A stretch of 64,000 nucleotides of DNA from Microbispora oryzae (GCF_017896165.1 NZ_JAFCNB010000007.1:1-64000), one strand, 5' to 3'; positions 36,423 to 45,611 are shown, numbered from the stretch's first letter. Numbers and translations: made by a program. Notes: generated by a model not told the origin, from the sequence alone.

Positions 36423-37555
36423 GAGGTGACCGTCTCGCGCGCGGCCGCGACGATCGACGGCACCTGGGGGAGGGCGGCCTCCTCCAGATGCCGGGCGTAG
36501 GGGATGGGCACCTCGGCCGCGCAGACGCGCTGGATCGGCGCGTCGAGCTCGTAGAACGCGTGCTCCGCGATCCGGGCGCCGATCTCGGCGGACAGGCCGC
36601 CCGACCGCCACCCCTCGTCCACGATCACAGCCCGATGGGTACGGCCGACCGATTCCATGATCGTGGCGTCGTCGAGCGGGCGGAGCACCCGCAGGTCGAT
36701 CACGTCCGCCTCGACGCCCTCGGCGGCCAAAGCGTCGGCCGCCGCCAGGGCCTTCGGGGTCGTCCCGCCGTAGGCGATCAGCGTGACGTCCGCGCCGGAA
36801 CGCCGGAGCGCGGCGGAGGTGATGTCCACCGGCCCGGAGCCGAGCGGGCCGGGCACGCCGTACAGCGAGCCGTGCTCGAAGATCAGGACGGGGTCGGGAT
36901 CCTCCAGGGCGGGCCACAGCATGCCTCGGGCGTCCTCGGTCGTCGCCGGTGCGAGGATCCGCAGGCCCGGAATGTGCGCGTACCAGCCCTCGAAGCTGTG
37001 CGAATGCTGCGCGGCGAGCTGCCGCCCGGCCCCCGTGGTCATCCGGATCACCAACGGGACGTTGAACTGCCCGCCCGACATGTGCAGCAGCGTCGCGGCG
37101 TTGTTGACGATCTGGTCGAGGGCCAGCAGGCTGAAGTTGACCGTCATGATCTCGACGATGGGCCGCATGCCGCCCAGCGCGGCGCCGATGCCCGCGCCGA
37201 CGAACCCCGCCTCCGACAGCGGCGTGTCGCGGACGCGTTCGGGGCCGAACTCCTCCAGCAGCCCCAGGCTCACCGCGAAGCAGCCCCCGTACGCGCCGAC
37301 GTCCTCACCCATCAGGAAGACCCGGTCGTCACGGCGCAGCGCCTCGCGGATCGCCTCCCGCATCGCCTCGCGATAGGTCGCCGTGGCAGCGTTTCCGGGG
37401 GCAGCGTTTTCAGGGGCCGCGTGCTCATGGGCCGCGTGCTCATGGGTCACGTGCTCATGGGTCACGTGCTCAGGGGCGACCTTCCCGGCAGCCGTCGAGG
37501 CGTCCCCGGGAGCGGCCTTCGACGCGGCCCTCGACGCCGCCGTCCCCGCGCTCAC
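36419..37555 (-). CDS. 2-oxoacid dehydrogenase E1 beta subunit
   Basis: This 378-aa protein has a transketolase-like pyrimidine-binding domain ([35 protein letters not shown]; later [21 protein letters not shown]) and a C-terminal transketolase domain ([19 protein letters not shown]). It pairs with the E1alpha gene, whose stop overlaps its GTG start. An abnormal N-terminal extension of about 55 residues contains pentapeptides such as THEHV and AHEHA from a 15-bp repeat. The substrate may be pyruvate, acetoin or a branched keto acid. Confidence 0.94.
   Translation of the reverse strand: MSAGTAASRAASKAAPGDASTAAGKVAPEHVTHEHVTHEHAAHEHAAPENAAPGNAATATYREAMREAIREALRRDDRVFLMGEDVGAYGGCFAVSLGLLEEFGPERVRDTPLSEAGFVGAGIGAALGGMRPIVEIMTVNFSLLALDQIVNNAATLLHMSGGQFNVPLVIRMTTGAGRQLAAQHSHSFEGWYAHIPGLRILAPATTEDARGMLWPALEDPDPVLIFEHGSLYGVPGPLGSGPVDITSAALRRSGADVTLIAYGGTTPKALAAADALAAEGVEADVIDLRVLRPLDDATIMESVGRTHRAVIVDEGWRSGGLSAEIGARIAEHAFYELDAPIQRVCAAEVPIPYARHLEEAALPQVPSIVAAARETVTS
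37386..37475. repeat. 15-bp in-frame tandem repeat in the E1 beta N-terminus
   Basis: Six 15-bp units run from 37386 to 37475; the four right-hand ones are nearly identical (GCCGCGTGCTCATGG or GTCACGTGCTCATGG). They encode His/Glu/Ala pentapeptides ([30 protein letters not shown]) ahead of the conserved domain. Confidence 0.9.
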
Positions 37556-38571
37556 AAGATCGCCTCCACGCGCCGCGCCGGCTTGCCGCCCGGCCCGGGC
37601 TCACTGCAGACGAACCGGGTGAGGTCTTCCACCGGCTCGACGGGCGCCTGCTCGGCGAAGGCCACGGCCTGCTCGATCTCCGCCGATATCTCCTTCTCCA
37701 GTACGGCGAGATCGGCGTCCGTGATCTCCCGCTCCGCCTTCATCGTGGCGACGAGGGCGTCGATCGGGTCGCGTTTCCTCCACTGCTCGATCTCCGCCTT
37801 GCTGCGGTAGCGGTCCGGGTCGTACATCGAGTGAGCGCGGAAGCGGTAGGTGCGCAGCTCCAGGAAGTGCGGGCCGGCCCCGGCGCGGATCGCCCCGGCC
37901 GCCCGGCCCGCGGCGTCGGCGACCGCGAGGACGTCCATCCCGTCCACCGGCCACGCGGCGACGCCGTAGGACGCGGCGCGGAGGGCCAGGTCGGTCTGGG
38001 CGTGAGATCTGGCCAGCGCCGTGCCCATCGCGTACAGGTTGTTCTCGCAGGCGAACAGCACCGGCAGCCGCCAGAGCGCGGCGAGGTTGAGGCATTCGTG
38101 GAACTCGCCCTCGGCCATCGCGCCGTCCCCGAAGAAGCACACCGTCATCCGGTTCCGGCCTCGCATCCGGTCGGCGAGGGCGAGCCCGGCCGCCACGGGG
38201 AGCCCGCCGCCGACGATCGCGTTGCCGCCGTAGAAGCGGTGCGCGGCGTCGAAGATGTGCATGGAGCCGCCCCGGCCGCGGCTGCATCCGGCGGCCCTGC
38301 CGTACATCTCCGCCATGATCGACGTGGCGGGCACGCCGCGGATGAGGGCGTGGCCGTGCTCGCGGTAGGTGGAGACGACCACGTCGTCCGGGGTCAGCGC
38401 GTCACAGACGCCGACGGCCACGGCCTCCTCGCCGATGTAGAGGTGCATGAAGCCGCGGATCTTCTCGCCGCTGTACAGCTCGACGCAGCGTTCCTCGAAT
38501 CGCCGGATGCGCAGCATCTGGCGCAGCAGCTCCCGGTGCGAGCCGCTCCCCGCGCTGTTCTTCACCGACAT
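37552..38571 (-). CDS. 2-oxoacid dehydrogenase E1 alpha subunit (ThDP-dependent)
   Basis: This 339-aa protein resembles PdhA/AcoA. It starts [20 protein letters not shown] and has [16 protein letters not shown]. The ThDP/Mg2+ motif is [20 protein letters not shown] and ACENN (residues about 150-180), and the phosphorylation-loop region is [18 protein letters not shown] 38571 has GGGAGGGGAG. It starts 15 bp after the universal stress gene and is coupled to E1beta by GTGA, so the order is USP-E1alpha-E1beta-E2-ACP. Confidence 0.95.
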   Translation of the reverse strand: MSVKNSAGSGSHRELLRQMLRIRRFEERCVELYSGEKIRGFMHLYIGEEAVAVGVCDALTPDDVVVSTYREHGHALIRGVPATSIMAEMYGRAAGCSRGRGGSMHIFDAAHRFYGGNAIVGGGLPVAAGLALADRMRGRNRMTVCFFGDGAMAEGEFHECLNLAALWRLPVLFACENNLYAMGTALARSHAQTDLALRAASYGVAAWPVDGMDVLAVADAAGRAAGAIRAGAGPHFLELRTYRFRAHSMYDPDRYRSKAEIEQWRKRDPIDALVATMKAEREITDADLAVLEKEISAEIEQAVAFAEQAPVEPVEDLTRFVCSEPGPGGKPARRVEAIL

Positions 38572-38586
38572 GGGTCTCCCCTCCCG

Positions 38587-39543
38587 TCAGGGCCGCGCCG
38601 GCGGCACCACGGCCACGGGACAGGGCGCCTCGTGCAGCGCGGTCTGGGTCACGGGCCCCAGCAGCAGCTTGGGGGACGAGCCGATGCCCCGGCTGCCGAC
38701 CACCAGCAGGTCCGCGTCCTTCGCGGCGTCCAGCAGGGCCCGCCGGGGCGTCTCGACGACGAACCTGGTCTCGATCGGCACCTTGGGATGCTCAGCCTTC
38801 CATCCGGCCACGGCGTGTTCGAAGCGCTCGATCGCCTCCGCCCGCAGCGTCTCCGGCCGGACGAACGGCAGCCGTTCCGGACCGGGCAGGACACCGGGGT
38901 CCCACCAGCCGCACACGGCCTCCACCCGTCCGTCGCGCAGCTCGGCCTCCGCGAGGGCGAACCCGAGCGCCGCCTCACTCGCCGGTGACCCGTCCACACC
39001 GACGACGACCCGCGCGCCGCGCCGCTCACCCTGACCCTCACTCGGGCCCTCGCCCCGGCTTCCGCGGGTCTCGACCGGCTGTCGCTCGGCGGACCGGACG
39101 ACGACCACCGGGCGGTCGCCGCGGGCGGGCACCTGCACGGCGGTCGAACCCACCATGACGTCGTCGAACCCGGCGTGCCCCCGTGAGCCGAGCACCACGA
39201 GATCGGCGTCCCGGGACGCTTCGAGGAGCACGGCGGCGGGCCATCCCCGCTTGAGGTGCCAGCGGACCTCCAAGCCCTCGGCGAAGGAGTGCGCCTTGCG
39301 CACGCCCTCGTCGGCCACCATCGCGCCGAGGCACCGCAGCACCTCGAGCGTCTTCTCGTCCGGCGGCCGGAAGGGATAGGACCAGCACCAGGCGTGGCAG
39401 ACGGTGAGGGGCGCGCCGCGCAGGCGGGCCTCCTCCACCGCCCAGCGCAGCGCGGCCTCGCCGGCGGGTGATCCGTCGTATCCCACCAGGACCGGGCGGA
39501 CTTGATCGCGCCCCTGGTCAAGGGCCTGCTCGTGGTCGCTCAT
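38587..39543 (-). CDS. Universal stress protein, tandem UspA domains
   Basis: This 318-aa protein has two UspA domains, each starting with a hydrophobic strand and DGSPA (VLVGYDGSPAGEAAL; VVVGVDGSPASEAAL). ATP-binding loops are GSRGHAGFDDVMVGSTA and GSRGIGSSPKLLLGPVT, close to the G2xG9xG(S/T) pattern. ATG 39543 has GGGGGG upstream. Tandem USPs of this size are typical members of the mycobacterial DosR regulon. It heads the E1-E2-ACP operon. Confidence 0.94.
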   Translation of the reverse strand: MSDHEQALDQGRDQVRPVLVGYDGSPAGEAALRWAVEEARLRGAPLTVCHAWCWSYPFRPPDEKTLEVLRCLGAMVADEGVRKAHSFAEGLEVRWHLKRGWPAAVLLEASRDADLVVLGSRGHAGFDDVMVGSTAVQVPARGDRPVVVVRSAERQPVETRGSRGEGPSEGQGERRGARVVVGVDGSPASEAALGFALAEAELRDGRVEAVCGWWDPGVLPGPERLPFVRPETLRAEAIERFEHAVAGWKAEHPKVPIETRFVVETPRRALLDAAKDADLLVVGSRGIGSSPKLLLGPVTQTALHEAPCPVAVVPPARP

Positions 39544-39684
39544 TCGCCCCCCTTTGCGCGGAAATCGCCGGAATACACGTGACACACGGGGCACACAGGG
39601 CACACATCCACACAGGGCACACAGGACGCGCGCGGCCCGCGTGAACGGCACCAGCCAGGACGCGTCGTGACGTGTCAGGGCGTG

Positions 39685-39954
39685 TCAGGGCGATCCAGGC
39701 GTGTGGAATTCCTCGATCAGGCCGAGGGTGTCCTGCTCATGCCGGCGTTCGATCACCTGATTGATCAACTTGATCATCTGCCGCCGGGTGTAGCCGCCCT
39801 CCGGGATCTCGTTGAGGTGCGCGAGCATATCGGCGGTCAGCCGCAGGCGCGCCGACGCGCTGGAGTAGACGTCCCGGACCGCCGCCGTCTCCCGATCCCG
39901 GTACACCTCGTCCAGGACCTGCCGCATCTCGTCGAGAAACACGTGATCAGGCAT
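39685..39954 (-). CDS. Small protein of unknown function downstream of fructose-bisphosphatase
   Basis: This 89-aa, mostly helical, charged protein starts MPDHVFLDEMRQVLDEVYRD and contains LRLTADMLAHLNEIPEGGY. No family recognised. It lies 24 bp after the fructose-bisphosphatase gene on the same strand and is likely co-transcribed. The first ATG has only a weak ribosome site. Confidence 0.65.
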   Translation of the reverse strand: MPDHVFLDEMRQVLDEVYRDRETAAVRDVYSSASARLRLTADMLAHLNEIPEGGYTRRQMIKLINQVIERRHEQDTLGLIEEFHTPGSP

Positions 39955-39978
39955 CTTCGCAGGTCACCCCCACCCGAT

Positions 39979-41094
39979 TTACGCCGGTGTCGCGACTTCC
40001 GTGGTTATCGGCGTCCAGCGGTGGCCGAGGCGCCGGGTCAGTTCGGACATCGTGGTGTACTCCAGGTCTTCGAGCGGCAGCCGGTGCGGTTCGAACGGCC
40101 CGTGGCGGCGGAAGTAGTCCGCCATCTCGTTCGCCTGCGCGCGGGCCCGGTCGAAGGCCGGGTCGTCGAACAGGTCGCGCGGGCCGACGAGCCGGCCCTC
40201 GTGCACCTGGAATCCCAGGGCGACGACCCTCGGCGGCCCGTCGAACCGGGTGGTGTGCGCGTCCGCGACCGCCACCGGCAGCAGCGGCATATGGTGCGAG
40301 CCGCGCATGGCCCCGGCCACCGTGTGCGGGAAGGCGAACGGTTCGAGCACCTCGCCGACGGCCGGCAGCCCCGACTGGCAGCGGACGATCATCACCGGAT
40401 CGTCCTTGCCCACGTATTTCCCGGCGATGAGCGACAGCCGCTGGGTGCTCGTGGCGGCCGCCGGATGACCCAGGGTCTTGGAATGGACGCCGTGCACCAC
40501 GTAACGGGCCGGAGCCCCGATGTACATCAGCATGTCGTAGAGGTCGGCCGGGCAGTCGAAGACGATCCGCTTGTCCTCGAACAGGTCGTAGACCTCGAAC
40601 GCGAACCCCGCGTGCATCTTCTCGTCGATCACCAGCCCCGCCGTGTTGAAGGGATCGGCGAAGATCTTGTACAGCGGCAGGTTCCACGCCCCAGGCTCGG
40701 TCTTGTCGGCCAGGAAGCAGATGACCGGCTCGGACGGCCGTTCCTCGAACTCCAGCTCCGCGTAGCCCGGCCCCATGCCCCGCAGATTGCCGGAGAAGGC
40801 GTCCGACAGCAGGTCCTGCCCCGCGCCGTACAGCCCGAGCTCCCTGGCGATCCTGGTGGTGGCCTGGAACGTGTCCCAGGCGAAGGAGTGGATGAGCCCC
40901 GCGTCGGGGCCGTAGACGTGGGTCATGATGAGCGACACGTCGTCTCCGCAGGAGGCCACCCGTCCATCGATGATCAGGCTCGATCCCTTGGCCCGCTCGA
41001 TCTCGCGCCGGGCCTCGGCCATCATCGCCGGGTGGACCGCGGAGTGACCGACATATCCGCCGGTGTCGGCCTTGATGATACTCAGCGTGATCAC
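39979..41094 (-). CDS. fbp: Archaeal-type (class V) fructose-1,6-bisphosphate aldolase/phosphatase
   Basis: This 371-aa protein matches the bifunctional FBPA/P family: ITLSIIKADTGGYVGHSAVHP at the N-terminus (metal-binding Asp and His), then HSFAWDTFQATTRIARELGL and YGAGQDLLSDAFSGNLRGMG. The KYVGKDDPVMIV loop holds the Schiff-base Lys region. The enzyme makes fructose-6-phosphate from triose phosphates in one protein and is typical of archaea and deep or thermophilic bacteria. GTG 41094 is favoured over GTG 41103 because GGGGGG lies 8 bases before it. The gene is divergent from the hibernation factor gene. Confidence 0.92.
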   Translation of the reverse strand: MITLSIIKADTGGYVGHSAVHPAMMAEARREIERAKGSSLIIDGRVASCGDDVSLIMTHVYGPDAGLIHSFAWDTFQATTRIARELGLYGAGQDLLSDAFSGNLRGMGPGYAELEFEERPSEPVICFLADKTEPGAWNLPLYKIFADPFNTAGLVIDEKMHAGFAFEVYDLFEDKRIVFDCPADLYDMLMYIGAPARYVVHGVHSKTLGHPAAATSTQRLSLIAGKYVGKDDPVMIVRCQSGLPAVGEVLEPFAFPHTVAGAMRGSHHMPLLPVAVADAHTTRFDGPPRVVALGFQVHEGRLVGPRDLFDDPAFDRARAQANEMADYFRRHGPFEPHRLPLEDLEYTTMSELTRRLGHRWTPITTEVATPA

Positions 41095-41129
41095 TGGGAT
41101 CACCCCCCGTTATCCCTACTCTCACTGTA

Positions 41130-41146
41130 GACGGGGGTCGCCCGTC
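41130..41146. promoter_or_regulatory. Dyad GACGGG-GGTCG-CCCGTC
   Basis: A perfect 6-bp inverted repeat with 5-bp spacer lies 36 bp upstream of the fructose-bisphosphatase start. The related string ACGGGCGACCC recurs before the pyruvate-oxidase-like gene, and ACGGGCGACGGGCC before the phosphoribosyltransferase fusion gene. Confidence 0.35.
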
Positions 41147-41200
41147 CGCCACGGTGAGCCTCCTGCCGCCACCATCGCGCCGGGCGACACGCGGCCGGTA

Positions 41201-41237
41201 GGGAACTTCGTCCCGCCGGGCGGCGGACCAACGTCCC
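41201..41237. promoter_or_regulatory. Two DosR-box-like dyads
   Basis: GGGAACTTCGTCCC (41201-41214) and CGGACCAACGTCCC (41224-41237) each match 11 of 14 positions of the mycobacterial DosR core GGGACTWWAGTCCC. Their centres are 23 bp apart. They lie 47-83 bp before the hibernation-factor start and about 107-143 bp before the divergent fructose-bisphosphatase. Confidence 0.5.
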
Positions 41238-41283
41238 GGCCGGAGTGGGTACAACCAGGCAGAAGACCGATCCGGGAGGTGGC

Positions 41284-42087
41284 ATGAGCCCTCATACGGC
41301 CAACGCGCTCGATCCCGCCGACGTCCAGGTGGAGATCCGCGGGCCGGTGCCGTCCGACGCGGCCGACGAGGCGCGCGAGCGGGTGGCCGCCGTCACGTCG
41401 TTCGCGCACGTGCCCGTGCTCTACGCCCGGGTGAAGCTCAACGTCTCCGCCGACCCGGCGGTCGCCCTCCGGTGCACCGCGCAGGCCAACATCGACGTGA
41501 ACGGCCGGATCATCCGGGGCCAGGCGGTCGGCGAGCACATGAGCCAGGCCGTGCACCTGCTCGTGGACCGGCTCCGGGTGCGGCTGCGCCGTTCGTCGCG
41601 TGACTGGGAGGCGCTGCGCGGGCGGCTTCCCGCGCAGGTCGAGCAGGAGTGGCGGGGGGCCAGCCCCCCGCGCCGCCCGCTGCCCTGCTTTCCCCGTCCC
41701 GCCGGTGAACGGCAGATCGTCCGGCACAAGGCGTACGAACTGGGGTGGGCCACCCCGGACGAGGCGGCCTTCGACATGGAGCAGCTCGACTACGACTTCC
41801 ACCTGTTCAGGGAGGTCGGCACCGGGGAGGACAGCGTCATCTACCGTGCCGGGGACGGTTATCGGCTCGCGCAGGTCACCCCTCGGCCCGACCGCCTGGG
41901 GCCGGTGAGCGTGCCCCTCACGGTCAGCCCCGTGCCCGCGCCCGCCCACACGGTGGCCGAGGCGACAGAACGGCTGGAGACCAGCGATCTGCCCTTCGTG
42001 TTCTTCGCCGACGCCCGCACCGGTCGGGGAGCCGTCGTCTATCACCGCTACGACGGCCACTACGGGCTCATCACGCCCAGCGACTGA
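41284..42087 (+). CDS. Dormancy-associated ribosome hibernation factor (HPF/DATIN-like)
   Basis: This 267-aa protein has an N-terminal S30AE/HPF-like domain (VQVEIRGPVPSDAADEARER, residues about 15-110). Two copies of the HPF C-terminal dimerisation domain follow (IVRHKAYELGWATPDEAAFD to VIYRAGDGYRLAQVTP; then TVAEATERLETSDLPFVFF to VVYHRYDGHYGLITP). The size and doubled C-terminal domain recall M. tuberculosis Rv0079 (DATIN) of the DosR regulon. ATG 41284 has a strong GGGAGG at proper distance. It should inactivate or protect ribosomes in dormancy. DosR-like boxes lie upstream. Confidence 0.9.
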   Translation: MSPHTANALDPADVQVEIRGPVPSDAADEARERVAAVTSFAHVPVLYARVKLNVSADPAVALRCTAQANIDVNGRIIRGQAVGEHMSQAVHLLVDRLRVRLRRSSRDWEALRGRLPAQVEQEWRGASPPRRPLPCFPRPAGERQIVRHKAYELGWATPDEAAFDMEQLDYDFHLFREVGTGEDSVIYRAGDGYRLAQVTPRPDRLGPVSVPLTVSPVPAPAHTVAEATERLETSDLPFVFFADARTGRGAVVYHRYDGHYGLITPSD

Positions 42088-42099
42088 CGTGGCTCGGGG

Positions 42100-42567
42100 T
42101 CATCCGCCGCTCTCGCCCTCGTCGCCGCCGTAGGCCAGCACCCCCATGAGGTCGCGGCGGCTGACGATGCCCACCAGGGTGTCGTCGCGGACGACGGGGA
42201 CGCTCTTCACGCCCAGGCTGATCATCAGGTCGACGAGCTCCTCGATCTCGGCGTCCTCTCCGACGGTCCTGACGTTCGGCGTCATGACCTCCTCGACCCC
42301 CATGTCCGGCCCCGCGTCCGGTCCCACATCGGGCCGCTCGTCCGGCGGGGTGGCGAGGCGGAGGTGGGCGCGCGGGTCGGCCTCGAACTCGCCTCGCAGC
42401 AGGTCCATCTCGCTGACGATGCCCACGATCCGGCCCGCCTCGTCGACGACCGGCGCGGCGCTGACGTCCCGCTCGTAGAGGAGGCGGACGGCCTGCCGCA
42501 CGGTCCAGTCGCGGGGCACGGTCAGCACGGGGGTCGTCATCACCTCTCCGGCGAGCATCGCGATCAT
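42100..42567 (-). CDS. CBS-domain-pair protein
   Basis: This 155-aa protein has two CBS motifs: VMTTPVLTVPRDWTVRQAVR ... VSAAPVVDEAGRIVGIVSEMDLL and VMTPNVRTVGEDAEIEELVD ... VKSVPVVRDDTLVGIVSRRDL. Such pairs bind adenosyl nucleotides. The size is close to M. tuberculosis Hrp1 (Rv2626c), another DosR-regulon member. ATG 42567 overlaps the oxidase stop by ATGA. It ends 12 bp from the convergent hibernation gene. Confidence 0.93.
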   Translation of the reverse strand: MIAMLAGEVMTTPVLTVPRDWTVRQAVRLLYERDVSAAPVVDEAGRIVGIVSEMDLLRGEFEADPRAHLRLATPPDERPDVGPDAGPDMGVEEVMTPNVRTVGEDAEIEELVDLMISLGVKSVPVVRDDTLVGIVSRRDLMGVLAYGGDEGESGG

Positions 42568-45500
42568 CGCTTCTCCCGGCCCGGCCGGCGGCCGTTCCGC
42601 CGGCCGTCACCCTGACCATCACGCCGACCGGCCCGGTCATTACGCCGGCCGGCCTGGTCTTCGGGGAAGGCGCCGATGTCGTCCCCGCGCCGGGCGGCGG
42701 CCAGCACCTCGGCCAGGTGCAGCGCCCGGCGGCCGACCCCGGACTGTTCGATCTGGGTACGGCAGCTGAACCCGTCGGCCAGGACCAGGGTGCCGGGGCC
42801 GGCGGCCCGTACGGCGGGCAGGAGCTCCTGCTCGGCGCAGGCCATCGAGACGTCGTGGTGGCCCGCGGTGAAGCCGAAGTCACCGGCCAGCCCGCAGCAG
42901 CCGCCCACCGCGTCGAGGCGCACCCCGGCGCGGGACAGCAGCTCGCGGTCGGTGTCGTAGCCGAGCACGGCGTGGTGGTGGCAGTGCGGCTGCGAGACGG
43001 CGGCGCGGTCGATCCGCGGCGGCCGCCACCCGTCGGTGTCCGACAGCAGCTCGGCCAGCGTGCGCGTCTGCTCGCTCAGCCGGGCCACGTCCTTGTCGCG
43101 CGGGAACAGGTTGGGCGCGTCGTCCCGGAACACGGCGGTGCAGCTGGGCTCCAGTCCGACGATGGGAATGCCGCGGCGCAGGACCGGCCCGAGGGTCCGC
43201 AGCGTGCGGCTCAGCACCCGCTTGGCCATTCCGGGCTGCCCGGTGGAGATCCAGGTCAGCCCGCAGCACAGGGTGCCGGGCGGGATGATCACGCGGTAGC
43301 CGGCCTCCTCCAGGACCTCGACCGCGGCCCGCCCGACGCGCGGGCTGAGGTTGTTCGTGAACGTGTCGGGCCAGAGCACAACCGGGCCGCGCCGGCCGTC
43401 GCCGCGCGGGCCGCGGGCCCGGTACCAGTCGGTGAAGCGGGTCGCGGCGAAGTACGGCAGTGACCGGGCCGGATCGATCCCGCCCAGCCGCTTGAGCGCG
43501 GCGGACAGCCCGGGGGCGTGCGCGAGCGCGTCGACCGTGCCGGGCGCGAGCGCCGCGAGCCGCGCCCACAGCGGGAGCCATCCCATCGAGTAGTGCGCGG
43601 CGGGCCGGAGCCTGTGGGCGTAGTGGTGGGACAGGAACTCGGACTTGTAGGTCGCCATGTCGACCTGCATCGGGCAGTCGTGCTTGCAGCCCTTGCACGC
43701 GAGGCACAGGTCGAGGGCGTCCCGGACGGCCGTCGAGCGCCAGCCGTCGCCGATCGGGGAGTCGGAGTGGCCGCCGAGCATCTCGAACAGCAGCCGGGCG
43801 CGTCCGCGGGTGGAGTGCTCCTCGTCGCGCGTGGCGCGGTAGGAGGGGCACATGACGCCTCCGGTGTGCCTGCGGCACTGGCCGACGCCGACGCAGCGCA
43901 TGACGGCGCGCTGGAAGCTGCCGTCGTCCTCCGGGTAGCCGAAGTGGGTCGACGGCGAGCCGGGCGTCCAGGCCGGGCCGAGGCGCAGGTTCTCCGCCAT
44001 GCCGTACGGCGCGACGACCTTGCCGGGGTTCATCCGGTCGTCGGGGTCGAAGACGGCCTTGACCTGCTCGAACGCCTTAATGACGTCGGGCCCGAACATC
44101 TTGGGCAGCAGGCCGCCGCGGGCCTGCCCGTCGCCGTGTTCCCCCGACAGCGACCCGCCGTACGAGACGACCAGGTCGGCGGCCCGGTCGAGGAACGCGA
44201 GGTAGGCGGCGACGCCGTCGGCGGTGACGAGGTCGAACGGGATCCGGGTGTGCACGCAGCCCTGACCGAAGTGCCCGTAGAGCGACGCCTGGCCGTACCC
44301 GAACTCGCGGAGCAGGGCGCGCAGGTCGCGCAGGTAGTCGCCGAGCCGGTCCGGCGGCACGGCGGAGTCCTCCCAGCCTTCCCACGTCTCGGGCAGGCCG
44401 GGGACGCGGGCCGTGGCCCCCAGGCCCGACTCGCGGACCTCCCACAGGTGCTTTTCGATCTGCTCGTCGTCGAAGAAGGCGATGTGCGGGGCGTGCTCCG
44501 TACGGCGGAGGTCGTCGGTCAGCGTCCGCGCCCGTTCGTCGGCCTCCCGCTGGGAGTCTCCGCCGAACGAGACCATCAGCCATCCGCCGCCCTCGGGGAG
44601 CCTCTTGAGGGCGTCCGGGTGCATCCCCTTGGCCCGCTCGAAGCCGACGAGCCGGTCGTCCACGCCTTCGAGCTGGAGCGGGCGGTGCCGGGCGATGCGC
44701 GGCACGGCGTCGGCGGCCGCGGCGATGTCGTGATAGCCGAGCAGGACGAGGCTCTCGGCCGCGGGCGAGGGCACGAGGTGCAACTCGGCCCGCAGCACGA
44801 CGACCAGCGTGCCCTCGGAACCGACCAGCGCCCTGGCCAGGTCGAACGGGCCGCCGGGCACAAGCTGGTCGAGGTTGTAGCCCGACACCCGCCGCGGGAT
44901 GTCGGGGAAGCGGTCGCGGATCGCGCCCGCGTGGTCGTCGGCGATCAGCCGCAGCTCGCGGTAGATCCGGGCGCGCGGGCCGCCCTCGGCCAGGATCTCG
45001 GCGTACTCCTCCTCGGTCGTGGGGCCCACCCACATCCGCAGGCCGTCGTAGGTGAGGATCTCCAGCCGGGACACGTTGTCGGCGGTCTTGCCGTAGGCCT
45101 GCGCGGTGGACCCGCAGGAGTTGTTGCCGATCATGCCGCCGAGCGTGCACTGGGAGTGGGTCGACGGGCGCGGCCCGAACATCAGCCCGGTCTCGGCCAG
45201 CCTCCGGTTGAGCACGTCGAGCACGATCCCCGGCTCCACGACGCAGGTCCGCGCCGCGACGTCGACCGAGACCAGCCGGTCGCAGTGCGCGGACCAGTCG
45301 ATCACCACGGCGGTGTTGCAGGTCTGCCCCGCGAGGCTGGTGCCACCGCCCCGCGAGGTCACCGGGGCCCCGTGCCGCCGGCAGACCGCGACCGCCTCGA
45401 CGGCCGCGTCCACGGTGCGCGGGACGACCACGCCCAGCGGCACCTGCCGGTAGTTGGATCCGTCGGTGGAGTAGGCGCCCCGGGTGCCGGGGTCGAACCG

Positions 45501-45611
45501 CACCTCGCCGTCCACCCGTTCGGCCAGGTCGCGCTCGAGGTCGCGCACGCGGACGTACGGCTGCCGCGGGCGCGTGGTCACCGGCTCGGGAACGAAGACC
45601 CGCTGGCTCAT
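42564..45611 (-). CDS. FAD-linked oxidase / Fe-S protein (D-lactate or D-2-hydroxyacid dehydrogenase type)
   Basis: This 1015-aa protein joins three parts. An FAD-binding PCMH domain has PRTVDAAVEAVAVCRRHGAP, TSRGGGTSLAGQTCNTAVVI and GGMIGNNSCGSTAQAYGKTA. An FAD-oxidase C-terminal domain has SLYGHFGQGCVHTRIPFDL and SGEHGDGQARGG. An Fe-S/CCG region has cysteines in DLCLACKGCKHDCPMQVDMA, GTLCCGLTWIST and GGCCGLAGDFG. The layout is that of YdiJ/Dld-II proteins that oxidise D-2-hydroxyacids and pass electrons to the quinone pool. It starts 4 bp after the ThDP enzyme, so pyruvate and lactate metabolism are linked in one operon. Confidence 0.93.
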   Translation of the reverse strand: MSQRVFVPEPVTTRPRQPYVRVRDLERDLAERVDGEVRFDPGTRGAYSTDGSNYRQVPLGVVVPRTVDAAVEAVAVCRRHGAPVTSRGGGTSLAGQTCNTAVVIDWSAHCDRLVSVDVAARTCVVEPGIVLDVLNRRLAETGLMFGPRPSTHSQCTLGGMIGNNSCGSTAQAYGKTADNVSRLEILTYDGLRMWVGPTTEEEYAEILAEGGPRARIYRELRLIADDHAGAIRDRFPDIPRRVSGYNLDQLVPGGPFDLARALVGSEGTLVVVLRAELHLVPSPAAESLVLLGYHDIAAAADAVPRIARHRPLQLEGVDDRLVGFERAKGMHPDALKRLPEGGGWLMVSFGGDSQREADERARTLTDDLRRTEHAPHIAFFDDEQIEKHLWEVRESGLGATARVPGLPETWEGWEDSAVPPDRLGDYLRDLRALLREFGYGQASLYGHFGQGCVHTRIPFDLVTADGVAAYLAFLDRAADLVVSYGGSLSGEHGDGQARGGLLPKMFGPDVIKAFEQVKAVFDPDDRMNPGKVVAPYGMAENLRLGPAWTPGSPSTHFGYPEDDGSFQRAVMRCVGVGQCRRHTGGVMCPSYRATRDEEHSTRGRARLLFEMLGGHSDSPIGDGWRSTAVRDALDLCLACKGCKHDCPMQVDMATYKSEFLSHHYAHRLRPAAHYSMGWLPLWARLAALAPGTVDALAHAPGLSAALKRLGGIDPARSLPYFAATRFTDWYRARGPRGDGRRGPVVLWPDTFTNNLSPRVGRAAVEVLEEAGYRVIIPPGTLCCGLTWISTGQPGMAKRVLSRTLRTLGPVLRRGIPIVGLEPSCTAVFRDDAPNLFPRDKDVARLSEQTRTLAELLSDTDGWRPPRIDRAAVSQPHCHHHAVLGYDTDRELLSRAGVRLDAVGGCCGLAGDFGFTAGHHDVSMACAEQELLPAVRAAGPGTLVLADGFSCRTQIEQSGVGRRALHLAEVLAAARRGDDIGAFPEDQAGRRNDRAGRRDGQGDGRRNGRRPGREKR

